Shown here: piece by piece, positions 6,052-6,263 of the stretch
Layout of the letters: each line of letters begins with the position of its first letter
How positions within the stretch are numbered: position 1 is the stretch's first letter
Assembly: GCA_020050895.1 (NCBI GenBank)
Contig: JAGVJW010000106.1
Span: 1-6,263, forward strand
Length of the DNA: 6,263 nucleotides
From: a bacterium
Lineage (GTDB): Bacteria > Bacteroidota > Ignavibacteria > Kapaibacteriales > Kapaibacteriaceae
Reading direction: 5' to 3'
The notes under the pieces: generated by a model
What the model saw: only the letters and a program-made list of their open reading frames with translations
What the model was told of the DNA's origin: nothing
The model's database searches: none
Position numbers and translations under genes: made by a program

Positions 6052-6263
6052 ATGGTAATTGGGCATCAAACGATACGCAGGAGACTGTCGAAAATGATTT
6101 CCGACGGTAGGGTTCCGCATGCAATGTTGTTCGTCGGAGCTGACGGATACGGAACTCTGGCTCTGGCACTCGATTTTGCACGCCTTGCGGTTTGTAGCAA
6201 CCCCCGAACGGTTGCTGTCGCCGATTCGGAAGCGCATGCCACGTTCACCGAAGCGTGCGGTGA
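6052..6263 (+). CDS. holB: DNA polymerase III subunit delta' (clamp loader), 5' part only
   Basis: Delta' is a fixed subunit of the clamp-loader complex that places the sliding clamp on primed DNA. Seventy codons plus two bases are visible, and the gene continues beyond the right edge. The N-terminus reads VIGHQTIRRRL, then DGRVPHAMLFVGADGYG-LALALDFARLAVC. This is the delta'/DnaX-like pattern (VIGxxxxxxxL, GRxPHAxLFxGxxGxG). The P-loop lacks its lysine (Gly34-Thr35-Leu36 where an active site has GKT), as expected because delta' does not hydrolyse ATP. The LALALDFA form is typical of FCB-group homologues. Cys48 and Cys69 fit the start of the zinc-module region. ATG 6052 is preferred over Met15 (6094) because it keeps the conserved VIGH segment; no Shine-Dalgarno is evident. 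A DnaX-type paralogue is less likely given the missing lysine. Confidence 0.85.
   Translation, partial: MVIGHQTIRRRLSKMISDGRVPHAMLFVGADGYGTLALALDFARLAVCSNPRTVAVADSEAHATFTEACG

Noticed and set aside
6022..6248. Minus-strand frames of 60 and 71 codons opposite holB
   Set aside because: The plus strand encodes a recognisable delta' N-terminus, and the minus-strand products match nothing known to me.

Overview
The window looks like a core-chromosome segment from the Bacteroidota/Chlorobiota superphylum (FCB group). The partial DNA polymerase III delta' N-terminus has the Lys-less G-x-x-G-x-G-x-LALA P-loop typical of that group, and the bL33 is the FCB-style long form. Clear Shine-Dalgarno motifs (GGAGG before the protease, CGGAG before rpmG) argue mildly against Bacteroidia or Flavobacteriia, which mostly lack them, and for a Chlorobiota, Ignavibacteriota or Kapabacteriota type of lineage. 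This placement is an inference, not a database result.

Layout: (1) 1-1941, minus strand: the first 647 residues of a secreted subtilisin-like (S8) serine protease with signal peptide, prodomain and complete catalytic machinery; its C-terminus lies beyond the left edge. (2) 1942-2479: a 538-base divergent intergenic region with no convincing gene but with a 13-base poly-C tract and a small dyad. (3) 2480-5032, plus strand: a full-length ATP-dependent protease Lon (LonA) with an unusual Lys/Ala-rich basic C-terminal tail. (4) 5088-5267, plus strand: ribosomal protein bL33 (rpmG), 55 bases after lon. (5) 5293-5964, minus strand, convergent with rpmG: an OmpR/PhoB-family response regulator without an adjacent histidine kinase. 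(6) 6052-6263, plus strand: the first 70 residues of DNA polymerase III delta' (holB), divergent from the regulator.

The genes are mostly housekeeping: cytoplasmic proteolysis, ribosome structure and the replication clamp loader, plus one signalling gene and one secreted protease. I found no phage, transposon, CRISPR, toxin-antitoxin or defence module, and no convincing undescribed system. The points most worth a second look are the poly-C tract in the lon/protease intergenic region, the histone-like tail on Lon, the lack of a Shine-Dalgarno at lon, and the orphan response regulator.
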